Part shown: positions 34,601 to 43,397 of the stretch, piece by piece
Layout: the number at the start of each line of letters is the position of its first letter
How positions within the stretch are numbered: position 1 is the stretch's first letter
Source of the DNA: an uncultured Mycobacteriaceae bacterium
GTDB lineage: Bacteria; Actinomycetota; Actinomycetes; Mycobacteriales; Mycobacteriaceae
NCBI GenBank assembly: GCA_902826815.1
Contig: CADEGF010000022.1
Location: 6,614-70,613, forward strand
Direction of reading: 5' to 3'
Length of the DNA: 64,000 nt
Notes under the pieces: generated by a model
Database searches by the model: none
Seen by the model: only the letters and a program-made list of their open reading frames with translations
What the model was told of the DNA's origin: nothing
Program-made: the position numbers and the translations under genes

Positions 34601-35416
34601 GTGAGTGCTGACGACCCGGTCCTCTACGAGCTACGCGACACCGGTGTCGCAGTGCTGACCCTCAACCGGCCAGAGCGGATGAACGGGTGGGGCGGCGGGC
34701 TTGCGGCCAGGTTCTACTCGCTGCTCGACGAGGCCGATGCCGACCCGGACGTGCGCGCGATCGTCGTCACCGGCGCGGGCCGGGCGTTCTGCGCGGGCGC
34801 CGATATGGGCGACCTGTCGTCGATCGAGAAGGCCAACACCGACGGCGACGCCGATATATCCAAGTTGGTCGGCGAACGGTATCCGCATTTCGTTGCGACG
34901 CTGCGCAAGCCGGTCATCGCCGCGATCAACGGCGCGTGCGCAGGCATCGGGCTGACCCAGGCGCTGATGTGCGACATCCGGTTCGCTGCAGCGGGGGCGA
35001 AGTTCACCACATCCTTCGCGCGCCGCGGCCTCATCGCGGAATACGGCATCAGCTGGATCCTCCCGCGCGTCGTCGGCTTGGGCGTGGCGATGGACCTGTT
35101 GTTGTCGGGCCGCGTCTTTCTCGCCGAAGAGGCGAAGGCACTCGGACTCGTCAACGACGTCGTCGCACCGGACGAGCTGTTACCCCGTGCGATCGGCTAC
35201 GCCGAGGACATCGCCGCCAACTGCGCGCCGAGTTCTCTGGCGGTGATCAAACAACAGGTGTACGCAGACACCATGCGCGACGTGCTCGAGGCCAGCGACC
35301 ATGCCGAGAAGCTGATGGGTGAATCCATGCAACGCCCCGACTTCATCGAGGGCATCACCGCATTCTTCGAGAAGCGCACACCGAACTTCCCGCCGCTCAA
35401 GGAGGTATCGCTATGA
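34601..35416 (+). CDS. Crotonase-family protein, likely isomerase
   Basis: A 271-residue crotonase (VAVLTLNRPERMNGWGG; GAGRAFCAGADMGD). The first catalytic Glu position appears to be Thr (GLTQALMCD), while RRGLIAEYGISW provides a Glu at the site used by enoyl-CoA isomerases. Double-bond shift is therefore the better guess. GTG 34601 has a -10-like box seven bases upstream and may be leaderless. It overlaps the amidohydrolase start by four bases. Confidence 0.88.
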   Translation: MSADDPVLYELRDTGVAVLTLNRPERMNGWGGGLAARFYSLLDEADADPDVRAIVVTGAGRAFCAGADMGDLSSIEKANTDGDADISKLVGERYPHFVATLRKPVIAAINGACAGIGLTQALMCDIRFAAAGAKFTTSFARRGLIAEYGISWILPRVVGLGVAMDLLLSGRVFLAEEAKALGLVNDVVAPDELLPRAIGYAEDIAANCAPSSLAVIKQQVYADTMRDVLEASDHAEKLMGESMQRPDFIEGITAFFEKRTPNFPPLKEVSL

Positions 35417-36621
35417 CTCCCAAACTGGACTACATGGCCATCGACGTCGACAACCACTACTACGAGACGATCGATTCGTGCACCCGGCATCTGCCCAAGG
35501 AGTTCAGGCGCCGCGGCGTGCAGATGCTCACCGAGGGCAAACGCACGTTCGCGATCATGGGCGGCGTCGTCAACCAGTTCATCCCGAACCCGACGTTCGA
35601 CCCGATCATCGAGCCGGGCTGCCTCGACCTGTTGTTCCGCGGCGAGATCCCCGAGGGCGTCGACCCCGCGTCGCTGATGAAGGTCGACCGGCTCGCCGAC
35701 CATCCCGAGTACCAGAACCGCGATGCCCGCGTGAAGATCCTCGACAAGCAGAACCTCGAAACCGTGTTCATGCTGCCGACATTCGCGTGCGGGGTCGAGG
35801 AGGCCCTCAAGCACGACGTCGAGGCGACCATGGCCACGGTCCACGCGTTCAACCTGTGGCTCGACGAGGACTGGGGCTTCGACCGTCCCGACCACCGGTT
35901 CCTCTCGGCGCCGATCATCTCGCTCGCCGACCCCGAAAAGGCCGTCGAGGAAGTCGATTTCGTGCTGAGCCGCGGCGCCAAGATCGTCTGCGTGCGCCCC
36001 GCTCCCGTCCCGGGCGTGGTCAAGCCGCGCTCACTGGGCGATCCCGTGCACGATCCGGTATGGGCGCGCCTCGCAGAAGCCGGCGTTCCGGTGGTCTTCC
36101 ACCTCTCCGACAGCGGCTATCTCGCGATCGCCGCGCTGTGGGGCGGGCAGGCGACGTTCGAGGGGTTCGGCAAGAAGGATCCTCTCGACCAGGTACTGCT
36201 CGACGACCGCGCCATTCACGACGCGATGGCGTCGATGATCGTCCACCAAGTTTTCACCCGGCATCCGAAGCTGAAGGTGGCCAGCATCGAGAACGGCTCC
36301 TACTTCGTGTACCGCTTGATCAAGCGGCTGAAGAAGTCCGCGAACACCGCGCCGTATCACTACAAGGAGGATCCGGTCGAGCAGCTGCGCAACAACGTCT
36401 GGATCGCGCCGTACTACGAGGACGACGTGAAGGTGCTCGCAGAGACCATCGGCGTCGACAAGATCCTGTTCGGCTCGGACTGGCCACACGGTGAGGGCCT
36501 GGCGGACCCGATGGCGTTCACGGCTGACATCCCGCAATTCCCCGAGTTCAGCGCGGAGGACACCAGAAAGGTCATGCGGGACAACGCGCTCGAGCTGCTC
36601 GGCGTGCACGTTTCCGCCTAG
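35413..36621 (+). CDS. Amidohydrolase (Amidohydro_2 family)
   Basis: A 402-residue metal-dependent hydrolase or decarboxylase of the ACMSD-like amidohydrolase-2 family. It has an N-terminal DVDNHYY in place of the usual DxHxH. Later features are VVFHLSDSGY and the C-terminal FGSDWPHGEG, whose Asp is the conserved metal ligand. Such proteins often act in aromatic or steroid breakdown as hydrolases, hydratases or decarboxylases. ATG 35413 overlaps the crotonase stop (ATGA). A second, smaller amidohydrolase follows two genes on. Confidence 0.88.
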   Translation: MTPKLDYMAIDVDNHYYETIDSCTRHLPKEFRRRGVQMLTEGKRTFAIMGGVVNQFIPNPTFDPIIEPGCLDLLFRGEIPEGVDPASLMKVDRLADHPEYQNRDARVKILDKQNLETVFMLPTFACGVEEALKHDVEATMATVHAFNLWLDEDWGFDRPDHRFLSAPIISLADPEKAVEEVDFVLSRGAKIVCVRPAPVPGVVKPRSLGDPVHDPVWARLAEAGVPVVFHLSDSGYLAIAALWGGQATFEGFGKKDPLDQVLLDDRAIHDAMASMIVHQVFTRHPKLKVASIENGSYFVYRLIKRLKKSANTAPYHYKEDPVEQLRNNVWIAPYYEDDVKVLAETIGVDKILFGSDWPHGEGLADPMAFTADIPQFPEFSAEDTRKVMRDNALELLGVHVSA

Positions 36622-36649
36622 TCATGTCGCGGACGCGAGGAGCATAAGG

Positions 36650-38269
36650 GTGTCCGAGTGGACCATCGGCGATGTCGTCGACGCCATCGCTGACGTCATA
36701 CCGGATCGCACCATGACGGTCTGTGGTGACCGCGTCACGACCTACGGCGAGATGGCCTCGCGCACACGCCGACTGGCCAACTTCCTCGCGGACAAGGGGT
36801 TCGGCGCGCACCGCGACCGCGACGGGCTGGACAACTGGGAGTGCGGCCAGGACCGCGTCGCGTTGATCATGTTCAACGACCGCTATCCCGAGATGGTGAT
36901 CGGCTGCCTGAAGGCTCGCACGGTCCCGGTCAACGTCAACCACCACTACACCCCGCGCGAGGTCGCCGACCTCCTCGAGTATGTGAAGCCGCGCGCGGTC
37001 ATCTACCACCGCGCGCACGGCGCGAAGTTCGCCGACGTGCTCTCCTCGCTCGGTGCCGACCTGCTCATCGCCGTTGACGACGGCAGCGACGTCCCCGACA
37101 TTGCGGGCGCCGTAGGTCTGGACGATGCTGTGGCACAGGGCGATCCGGATTGTCGGATTGTCGGGTCGCCGGACGACGTCATCATGTACTGCACAGGGGG
37201 CACGACCGGAAGGCCCAAAGGTGTGCTGTGGCGCCAAAGCGACACCTACGTGTCGTCGATGGTCGGCGCCGACCATGAATCGCCTGCCGAGATCCACGAC
37301 AAGGTGAAGCGGAACGTCGGCCCGCCGTGGTTCGCGGTGTCGCCGCTTATGCACGCGGCCGGTCTGTGGACGGTGTTCTCTGGCACGCTGGCCGGACTGC
37401 CCGTTGTGCTGTATGACGACCGAAACAAGTTCGACCCGGCGTTGGTGCTGCGCACCGCCGAGCGGGAGAAGGCGGGCATGATGACGATGGTGGGAGATGC
37501 CTATGCCGCCCCGCTCGTCGAGGAACTCAACCGGGCTGACTATGACTTGTCGTCGCTGTACGCGATCGGAACGGGCGGCGCCGCAACCAATCCCAAGCAC
37601 GTGAGTGCCCTGCTGGAGAAGCTGCCTGCGCTGACGATCATCAACGGCTACGGATCGTCGGAGACCGGAAACATGGGATTCGGACACAACCAGGTCGACT
37701 CCCATCGGGAGACCTTCGATTTGCGCGAAGGTGGAACCGTAGTGTCCGATGACCTGACCAGGTTCGTCGCGGCGGGCGACCCCGACGTCGGCTGGGTGGT
37801 ACGCACCGGCCGGATACCGCTTGGCTACTTCGACGATGCCGACGCGACCCGACGGACCTTCCCCGTGGTGGAGGGACAGCGCGTCGTGGTGTCTGGCGAC
37901 CGCGCATCACTTGAGGCCGACGGCACGCTGCGCCTGTACGGCCGCGACTCCCTGGTCGTCAACACCGGCGGAGAGAAGGTCTTCGTGGAGGAGGTCGAGG
38001 CGGTGCTGCGGGCATGCCATGGCGTGGCGGATGCGCTGGTGGTCGGGCGCGACAGCGAACGGTGGGGTCAGGAGATCGTCGCCCTCGTGCAGACCCAGCC
38101 GGACGACAAGGTCGACAGCGAGTCGCTCTACGACTCATGTGTCGAGAACCTGGCCCGCTTCAAGGCGCCGAAGGAGTTCATCTTCGTCGACAAGGTCCGC
38201 AGGCTCGGCAACGGCAAGGCCGACTACCGGTGGGCGAAAAGCCAAGCAACGCAACGGGCGCTGACATGA
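36650..38269 (+). CDS. AMP-forming acyl-CoA synthetase (FadD17/FadD19-like)
   Basis: A 539-residue fatty-acyl-CoA ligase. MYCTGGTTGRPKGVLWRQ is the form typical of mycobacterial ligases acting on steroid side chains, and the catalytic lysine lies in GNGKADYRW. The N-terminal region has a charged insertion (FGAHRDRDGLDNWECG). It is related to the 51545-53200 ligase. GTG 36650 follows GAGGAG. It ends in overlap with the second amidohydrolase (ATGA). Confidence 0.9.
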   Translation: MSEWTIGDVVDAIADVIPDRTMTVCGDRVTTYGEMASRTRRLANFLADKGFGAHRDRDGLDNWECGQDRVALIMFNDRYPEMVIGCLKARTVPVNVNHHYTPREVADLLEYVKPRAVIYHRAHGAKFADVLSSLGADLLIAVDDGSDVPDIAGAVGLDDAVAQGDPDCRIVGSPDDVIMYCTGGTTGRPKGVLWRQSDTYVSSMVGADHESPAEIHDKVKRNVGPPWFAVSPLMHAAGLWTVFSGTLAGLPVVLYDDRNKFDPALVLRTAEREKAGMMTMVGDAYAAPLVEELNRADYDLSSLYAIGTGGAATNPKHVSALLEKLPALTIINGYGSSETGNMGFGHNQVDSHRETFDLREGGTVVSDDLTRFVAAGDPDVGWVVRTGRIPLGYFDDADATRRTFPVVEGQRVVVSGDRASLEADGTLRLYGRDSLVVNTGGEKVFVEEVEAVLRACHGVADALVVGRDSERWGQEIVALVQTQPDDKVDSESLYDSCVENLARFKAPKEFIFVDKVRRLGNGKADYRWAKSQATQRALT

Positions 38270-39096
38270 CACACACGGCCATTGACTGCCTCCTCAACGT
38301 GCACTTCGGCGAGACCGAACAGCAGCCGAACTGGATGCTCAAGGTGCGCGACGACTACTTCAAGGGACCCGAGTCGATGTTCGCCCCGGTCGACCTGGCC
38401 GAGCTGCTCGACGAGATGGACGAGCAGGGGGTGGCCAAGGCCATCCTGATGGACAACCTCGCCAAACCGTCGGTCACGGCGCGCAAGTTCGTCGAGTCGA
38501 GGCCCGATCGGTTCACGTTGGCGATGGGCGGCGTCAACCTACTCAAGCCGGTGCCGTCACTGCGCGAGCTCTGCGCGGTCGTCAACGATCTGCCCGTGGC
38601 GTATACCGTTGTTGGGCCCAGCTTCTGGGGTGACGGGCAGTATCCGCCGAGCGATGCGGTCTACTACCCGCTGTACACGAAGTGCGCGGAGATGGAACTG
38701 CCGCTGTGCATCAACACCGGGCTACCAGGGCCGCCGATTCCCGGTGAAGCCCAGAACCCGATCCACCTCGACCGCGTGTGCGTGCGCTTCCCCGAACTGA
38801 AGCTGTGCATGATCCACGGCGCCGACCCGTGGTGGGACGTCGCGATCCGGCTGATGATCAAGTACCAGAACCTGCGGCTGATGACGTCGGCGTGGTCGCC
38901 GAAGCGGCTGCCGGAAAGCCTGCTGCACTTCATGCGCACCCGCGGCAAGAACAAGATCATCTATGCCTCCGACTGGCCGGTGCTGCGGATGCGCCGAGTG
39001 GTGCCGGAAGCGCTCGCGCTCGACCTGCCCGCAGATGTGCTCGACAACTACCTGTACAACAACGCCGCTGAATTCTTTTTCGGAGAACAGGACTGA
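38266..39096 (+). CDS. Amidohydrolase (Amidohydro_2 family), small
   Basis: A 276-residue amidohydrolase-2 protein with PLCINTGLPG, CMIHGADPWW and YASDWPVLRM, the strands that normally carry metal ligands. The N-terminal HxH is weak (AIDCLLNVHFG). It is shorter than the 35413 protein and only distantly similar, so the two probably act on different intermediates or form a complex. ATG 38266 is coupled to the ligase stop, and the first acyl-CoA dehydrogenase of the pair starts three bases after its end. Confidence 0.85.
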   Translation: MTHTAIDCLLNVHFGETEQQPNWMLKVRDDYFKGPESMFAPVDLAELLDEMDEQGVAKAILMDNLAKPSVTARKFVESRPDRFTLAMGGVNLLKPVPSLRELCAVVNDLPVAYTVVGPSFWGDGQYPPSDAVYYPLYTKCAEMELPLCINTGLPGPPIPGEAQNPIHLDRVCVRFPELKLCMIHGADPWWDVAIRLMIKYQNLRLMTSAWSPKRLPESLLHFMRTRGKNKIIYASDWPVLRMRRVVPEALALDLPADVLDNYLYNNAAEFFFGEQD

Positions 39097-39098
39097 CC

Positions 39099-40145
39099 AT
39101 GGACCGATACGAACTGCGGAGGCTGGACTACAGCCTTTCGGAGGATCACCAGGCGATCCAGGAGGCGTACAAGCAGTTCTTCAAGACGCACTGTCCCATC
39201 GAAACCGTTCGCGCCGCAGAAGAATCCGGATTCGACAAGAGCCTGTGGGAGCGGCTGTGCGCGATGGGCGCGACCACGATGGCGCTGCCGGAGTCGGCGG
39301 GCGGCGACGGCGCCACGCTGGTCGACCTGACGCTGGTGGCCGAAGAGATCGGCCGGTCGCTGGCGCCGGTGCCGTGGATCGACCATGTCGTCGCAACACG
39401 CCTGCTCGCCCGTCTCGGGGCGCTGGATTCCGAACTCGTCACCGGTAAACAGTTGGCAGCCCTTGACCCGCGGCACGACCCCGTGACGGGGGTGCGATTG
39501 ATCCCCACCGGCTCGATCGCCGACCGGATCCTGGTGCGGGACGGTCACGATGTCGTCGCGCTGACATTCGGGACACGCCCCGTCAAGGTCGACAACATCG
39601 GCAAGCTGCCGATGGCCTGGGTCGATCCGGCCGCGGCCGACGGCAGGACGGTCGTCGCGAGCGGCGCCGACGCGCTTTCGGAATACCAACGTGCGCTTGA
39701 TGAGTGGCGGGTGCTGACCGGTGCCGCGCTCGTCGGCCTCGTGGAGGAGACGATGACGATCGCGGCGGAGTTCGCGAAGAACCGCTACACACTCGGAGTG
39801 CCGATCTCCACCCTGCAGGGTATTTCGCATCCGCTCGCCAACATCGCCATCACGGTTGCGGGTGGCCGCAACCTCGCGCGGCGTGCGGCCTGGTTCCTCG
39901 ACAACGAACCCGACGAGCGGCGCGAGCTGGCACCGTCGGCGTTCGTGTTCATGGCCGAGGAGGCGTCGAAAGCCGCGACCATGGCCGTCCAGGTGCAGGG
40001 CGGCCTCGGTGTCAGCGCTGAGGCCGCGGCCACCGCGTACCTGGTCCGAGCCCGCGGATGGGCGTTGGCAGGCGGGGATCCCGGCGCCAGTGCGAAGTAC
40101 ATCGCCGAGATCGTCGCGGCGCGCGAGAGCGAGGGAGCGAAGTAA
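39099..40145 (+). CDS. Acyl-CoA dehydrogenase, small pair member
   Basis: A 348-residue acyl-CoA dehydrogenase with a shortened middle domain (LTFGTRPVKVDNIGKL) and a C-terminal VQVQGGLGVSAEAAATAYL. It lacks the YEG catalytic motif. Its stop shares a base with the next dehydrogenase start (TAATG), so the pair is made in equal amounts and probably forms an alpha2-beta2 heterotetramer like FadE pairs of cholesterol breakdown. ATG 39099. Confidence 0.88.
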   Translation: MDRYELRRLDYSLSEDHQAIQEAYKQFFKTHCPIETVRAAEESGFDKSLWERLCAMGATTMALPESAGGDGATLVDLTLVAEEIGRSLAPVPWIDHVVATRLLARLGALDSELVTGKQLAALDPRHDPVTGVRLIPTGSIADRILVRDGHDVVALTFGTRPVKVDNIGKLPMAWVDPAAADGRTVVASGADALSEYQRALDEWRVLTGAALVGLVEETMTIAAEFAKNRYTLGVPISTLQGISHPLANIAITVAGGRNLARRAAWFLDNEPDERRELAPSAFVFMAEEASKAATMAVQVQGGLGVSAEAAATAYLVRARGWALAGGDPGASAKYIAEIVAARESEGAK

Positions 40146-41341
40146 TGGATTTCTCCCGGGTCGAGCTGTCCGACGAGGACGAGGCGTTCCTGCACGAGTC
40201 CCGCGAATATCTGCGCGAGCTGGTCACCGATGACGTTCTTCGGCGTGACCGCGAGACCGGCGACAACTTCAACGAGGACGTGCATCTGGCACTCGGCGAA
40301 GCCGGATACCTGACGCGCGAATGGAAGCCGCAGTCCGAGGGCGGATTCAACCGGGTTCGGAACCGCATCTGGCAGCTGGAGAAGCGAAGGGCGCATGTGC
40401 CGTGGGTGACGTTCGGCACCACCGCGATGATCGCTCGTTCGGTCGAGAAGTTCGGCTCGCCGGAACTCAAGACCGAGGTGATGCCGAGGGTGTTCAACGG
40501 CCAGGTCCGGCTGTGCCTCGGCTACACCGAGCCCGACGGCGGTTCCGATGTTGCCACGTGCAAGACCCGCGCGGTTCGCGACGGCGACTCCTGGGTCATC
40601 AACGGCTCCAAGATGTTCACCACCGGCGCGCACAACTGCCAGTACGTCTTCCTCATCACCAACACCGATCCGGATGCGCCGAAACACAAGAGCCTCACCA
40701 TGTTCCTGGTTCCGCTCGCCTCGCCGGGCATCGAGATCCAGGGCATTCGCACCGTCGACGGTGACCGGACCAACATCGTCTACTACAGCGACGTCCGCGT
40801 CGACGACAAGTACCGCCTCGGCGAGGTGAACGACGGCTGGACGGTGGTCCGGGAACCGCTAAACGTCGAGCACGGCGCCGTGGAGGCCGCCCCCGACGGT
40901 CTGGCGGATGTGTCGATCATGATGCATCAGGCGGGCTTCATGGCCACCGCCGCCGACAAGGCGGCCGCAAAGGTCGCCGAGGAAAGCCCCGACGGCCGCA
41001 GGCTCATCGACGACGGCTCGGTGGCATGGCGCCTCGGCCGCAGCATCGCCAAGATGGAGGCATCGCTCTCGGCGACAAGCATCTTCGGGCGGGTAGCGCT
41101 CGCGCAGACCATGCGCGACATCTCGCCGGACCTGATGGACATCCTCGGTACGGCCGCCGCGTTGCCGATCGGGGCCGACGGTGCCGCCGACGACGGTGCC
41201 GCCGAATACGTCTACCGCTTCGCGCCGCTCGTCGGTATCTACGGCGGGACGCTCGAGGTGTTCCGCAACATGATCGCCCAGTACGTACTGGGGCTCGGCA
41301 AGCCCAACTACTCACCCCCGGTACAGAAGAAGGCTTCGTGA
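40145..41341 (+). CDS. Acyl-CoA dehydrogenase, large pair member
   Basis: A 398-residue acyl-CoA dehydrogenase with CLGYTEPDGGSDVATCKTRA (flavin contact) and IYGGTLEVFRNMIAQ at the C-terminus, where Gly replaces the catalytic Glu of YEGTSEIQ. The catalytic acid probably lies elsewhere in the heterotetramer. It is partner of 39099-40145. ATG 40145 is preferred to earlier starts because of the TAATG coupling. The end overlaps the epimerase-like gene (GTGA). Confidence 0.88.
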   Translation: MDFSRVELSDEDEAFLHESREYLRELVTDDVLRRDRETGDNFNEDVHLALGEAGYLTREWKPQSEGGFNRVRNRIWQLEKRRAHVPWVTFGTTAMIARSVEKFGSPELKTEVMPRVFNGQVRLCLGYTEPDGGSDVATCKTRAVRDGDSWVINGSKMFTTGAHNCQYVFLITNTDPDAPKHKSLTMFLVPLASPGIEIQGIRTVDGDRTNIVYYSDVRVDDKYRLGEVNDGWTVVREPLNVEHGAVEAAPDGLADVSIMMHQAGFMATAADKAAAKVAEESPDGRRLIDDGSVAWRLGRSIAKMEASLSATSIFGRVALAQTMRDISPDLMDILGTAAALPIGADGAADDGAAEYVYRFAPLVGIYGGTLEVFRNMIAQYVLGLGKPNYSPPVQKKAS

Positions 41342-42342
41342 CACCTGAACCGGCGCAGCGCCGCAAGGTCCTCGTGATGGGCGCAAGCGGTTTCGTCGGT
41401 TCACACGTCACCCGCAAGCTCGTCGAGCGGGGTGACGATGTCCGGGTGTATCTGCGAAAGTCCAGCAATACGGTCGCGATCGACGACCTCGACGTCGAAC
41501 GCAGCTACGGCGATCTGCGCGATGTGGAAGCGATGCGCGCGGCAATGTCCGATCGCGACCTGGTGTTCTACTGCGTGGTGGATACCCGTTTCTACCTTCG
41601 TGATCCGTCGCCGCTGTTCGAGACAAACGTCGAGAGCCTGCGCCGTGCGTTGGACGTAGCGCTTGAGGCCGATTTGTTCCGGTTCGTGTTCTGCAGCACG
41701 ATCGGCACCATCGCGATCGCCGACCGAGGCGAATCCGCAACGGAGGACATGCCGTTCAACTGGGACGGTGTCGGCGGGCCATACATCGAGTCGCGCCGCC
41801 AGGCCGAGGACTTGGTGCTGGACTATGCGCGCAGCCGCGGCCTGCCTGCCGTGGCAATGTGCGTGTCCAATCCGTACGGTCCCCGCGATTGGCAGCCCAG
41901 CCAGGGGCAGATGATCAAGGCGGCCGCGCTTGGCAAAATACCGATGTACGTCAAGGGTGTCTGCACCGAGGTCGTCGGCATCGAAGACGTGGCCGACGCG
42001 TTCCTGCTCGCAGGTGAACGCGGACGCATCGGCGAGCGCTACATCATCTCCGAAACCTTCATGCCAATGCGCCAGATGCTCGAGACGGCGGCGACGGCGG
42101 TGGATGCGAAGCCGCCGCGCTTCGGTGTGCCGCTGGCGATGCTCTACGCCGTCGGATGGGCCATGGGAGCGGCGAGCCGGGTGCTTCGGCGCGACATTTC
42201 GATGAACGTCACCGGGGTCCGGCTCCTGCACATGATGTCTGCCGCCGACCACAGCAAGGCGACACGAGAGCTCGGATGGCAGCCCCGCCCGACCGCCGAG
42301 TCGATTCAGCGGGCGGCGCGCTTCTACGTCGAGCACGGGTGA
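41338..42342 (+). CDS. NAD-dependent epimerase/3-beta-HSD-like (extended SDR)
   Basis: A 334-residue extended short-chain dehydrogenase with GASGFVG near residue 15 and the VFCSTIGTIA segment. The active-site motif reads Y149-x3-R153 (YIESR), with Arg in place of the catalytic Lys. Related enzymes oxidise 3-beta-hydroxysteroids or epimerise sugars. Near residue 180 it has NPYGPRD, as in other family members. GTG 41338 overlaps the dehydrogenase stop. Confidence 0.87.
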   Translation: MTPEPAQRRKVLVMGASGFVGSHVTRKLVERGDDVRVYLRKSSNTVAIDDLDVERSYGDLRDVEAMRAAMSDRDLVFYCVVDTRFYLRDPSPLFETNVESLRRALDVALEADLFRFVFCSTIGTIAIADRGESATEDMPFNWDGVGGPYIESRRQAEDLVLDYARSRGLPAVAMCVSNPYGPRDWQPSQGQMIKAAALGKIPMYVKGVCTEVVGIEDVADAFLLAGERGRIGERYIISETFMPMRQMLETAATAVDAKPPRFGVPLAMLYAVGWAMGAASRVLRRDISMNVTGVRLLHMMSAADHSKATRELGWQPRPTAESIQRAARFYVEHG

Positions 42343-42350
42343 CCTGAAAC

Positions 42351-43397
42351 ATGAGTGCCACGACGGTTATCCAATGGGCGACTGGAACCACTGGAAGCCT
42401 GGCACTGCGCGCGGTGATCGCCGCGCCGGACCTCGACCTGGTGGGTGTACGCGTGTACGAGCCCGCGAAAGTCGGCAGGGACGCCGGTGAACTGGCAGGC
42501 GGCGCCCCGATCGGCGTTGCGGCAACGGATGACAGGGATGCGCTCCTTGCGCTGCGCGCCGACGTGGCGCTCTACATGGGCAGCGTGGAGAAACACCCGG
42601 ACGAGTGTCTCGCCGACGTCGTCGCTCTGCTGACGTCCGGCACCGACGTCATCACCACCGGCAGTTCGTTCATCGACACCTACGCCGTCGACCTGCAGTG
42701 GGGGCACGCCATCGAATCGGCATGCCGACAGGGCGCGAGTTCATTTCTCGGTGTTGGCCTGTTTCCCGGGTTCTGGGGCGAGGCCGTCGCGCCCGTACTG
42801 TCTCGGCTCTCCTTCGAGTGCCGCGAAATCGTCGTCCGCGAATCGCTTTCGTATGCAGGCTATCCCAGCCGGGAGATGATGGTCGACGTGATGGGCTACG
42901 GTCAGCCGCCCGATTCCGACGCCGCGTTGCTCAGCGACCCCGCAAGGGCCGGTGTCGCGTTCGTCGGCACGGCCAGCGTCATCGCCAAGGCGCTCGGCGC
43001 GCAGATCCTGTCTACCCAGCCGTTCCGGGAAACCGCCGTCACCGCTGCCGACCTCCACGTCGCATCCGGCGTCATCCCGGCAGGCACGGTCGGCGCGATG
43101 AAGCTGGGAGTGCGGGCCGACTGCGGCGCGTTCGCGATCGTCGTCGAACACGTCACCTGGATGGGTCCCGACGTCGCGCCGGGTTGGTCGAGGGCCGAAG
43201 GCTACGAGATCGAATTCGACGGCGCACCGAGCCTGAGGTGCAGCCTCGTGCTCGGCACCCACGGCGAAGACCACACCGAAATGGGCTGCCTGGCAACGGC
43301 GATGCACGCCGTGCACGCCATCCCCGCCGTCCGGAGGGCGCCGCCCGGCGTGCTTGACCTCTCCGATGTGCCGGGCCTCGTTGGGAGCTTTGGATGA
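42351..43397 (+). CDS. DapB-like NAD(P)H-dependent amine dehydrogenase family protein
   Basis: A 348-residue Rossmann-fold protein of the dihydrodipicolinate-reductase-like family (IQWATGTTGSLALRAVIAAPDLDLVGVRVY). Mycobacteria hold many such paralogues, usually annotated as amine dehydrogenases without proof. It is not DapB: it is longer and lies in a catabolic operon. It begins eight bases after the epimerase-like gene and overlaps the PBP-like gene. A related protein lies immediately after the PBP-like gene. Confidence 0.82.
   Translation: MSATTVIQWATGTTGSLALRAVIAAPDLDLVGVRVYEPAKVGRDAGELAGGAPIGVAATDDRDALLALRADVALYMGSVEKHPDECLADVVALLTSGTDVITTGSSFIDTYAVDLQWGHAIESACRQGASSFLGVGLFPGFWGEAVAPVLSRLSFECREIVVRESLSYAGYPSREMMVDVMGYGQPPDSDAALLSDPARAGVAFVGTASVIAKALGAQILSTQPFRETAVTAADLHVASGVIPAGTVGAMKLGVRADCGAFAIVVEHVTWMGPDVAPGWSRAEGYEIEFDGAPSLRCSLVLGTHGEDHTEMGCLATAMHAVHAIPAVRRAPPGVLDLSDVPGLVGSFG

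Noticed and set aside
36491-36650. Longer N-terminus for the FadD gene starting inside the amidohydrolase gene
   Set aside because: The extra residues are the amidohydrolase read out of frame; GTG 36650 has a good ribosome-binding site.
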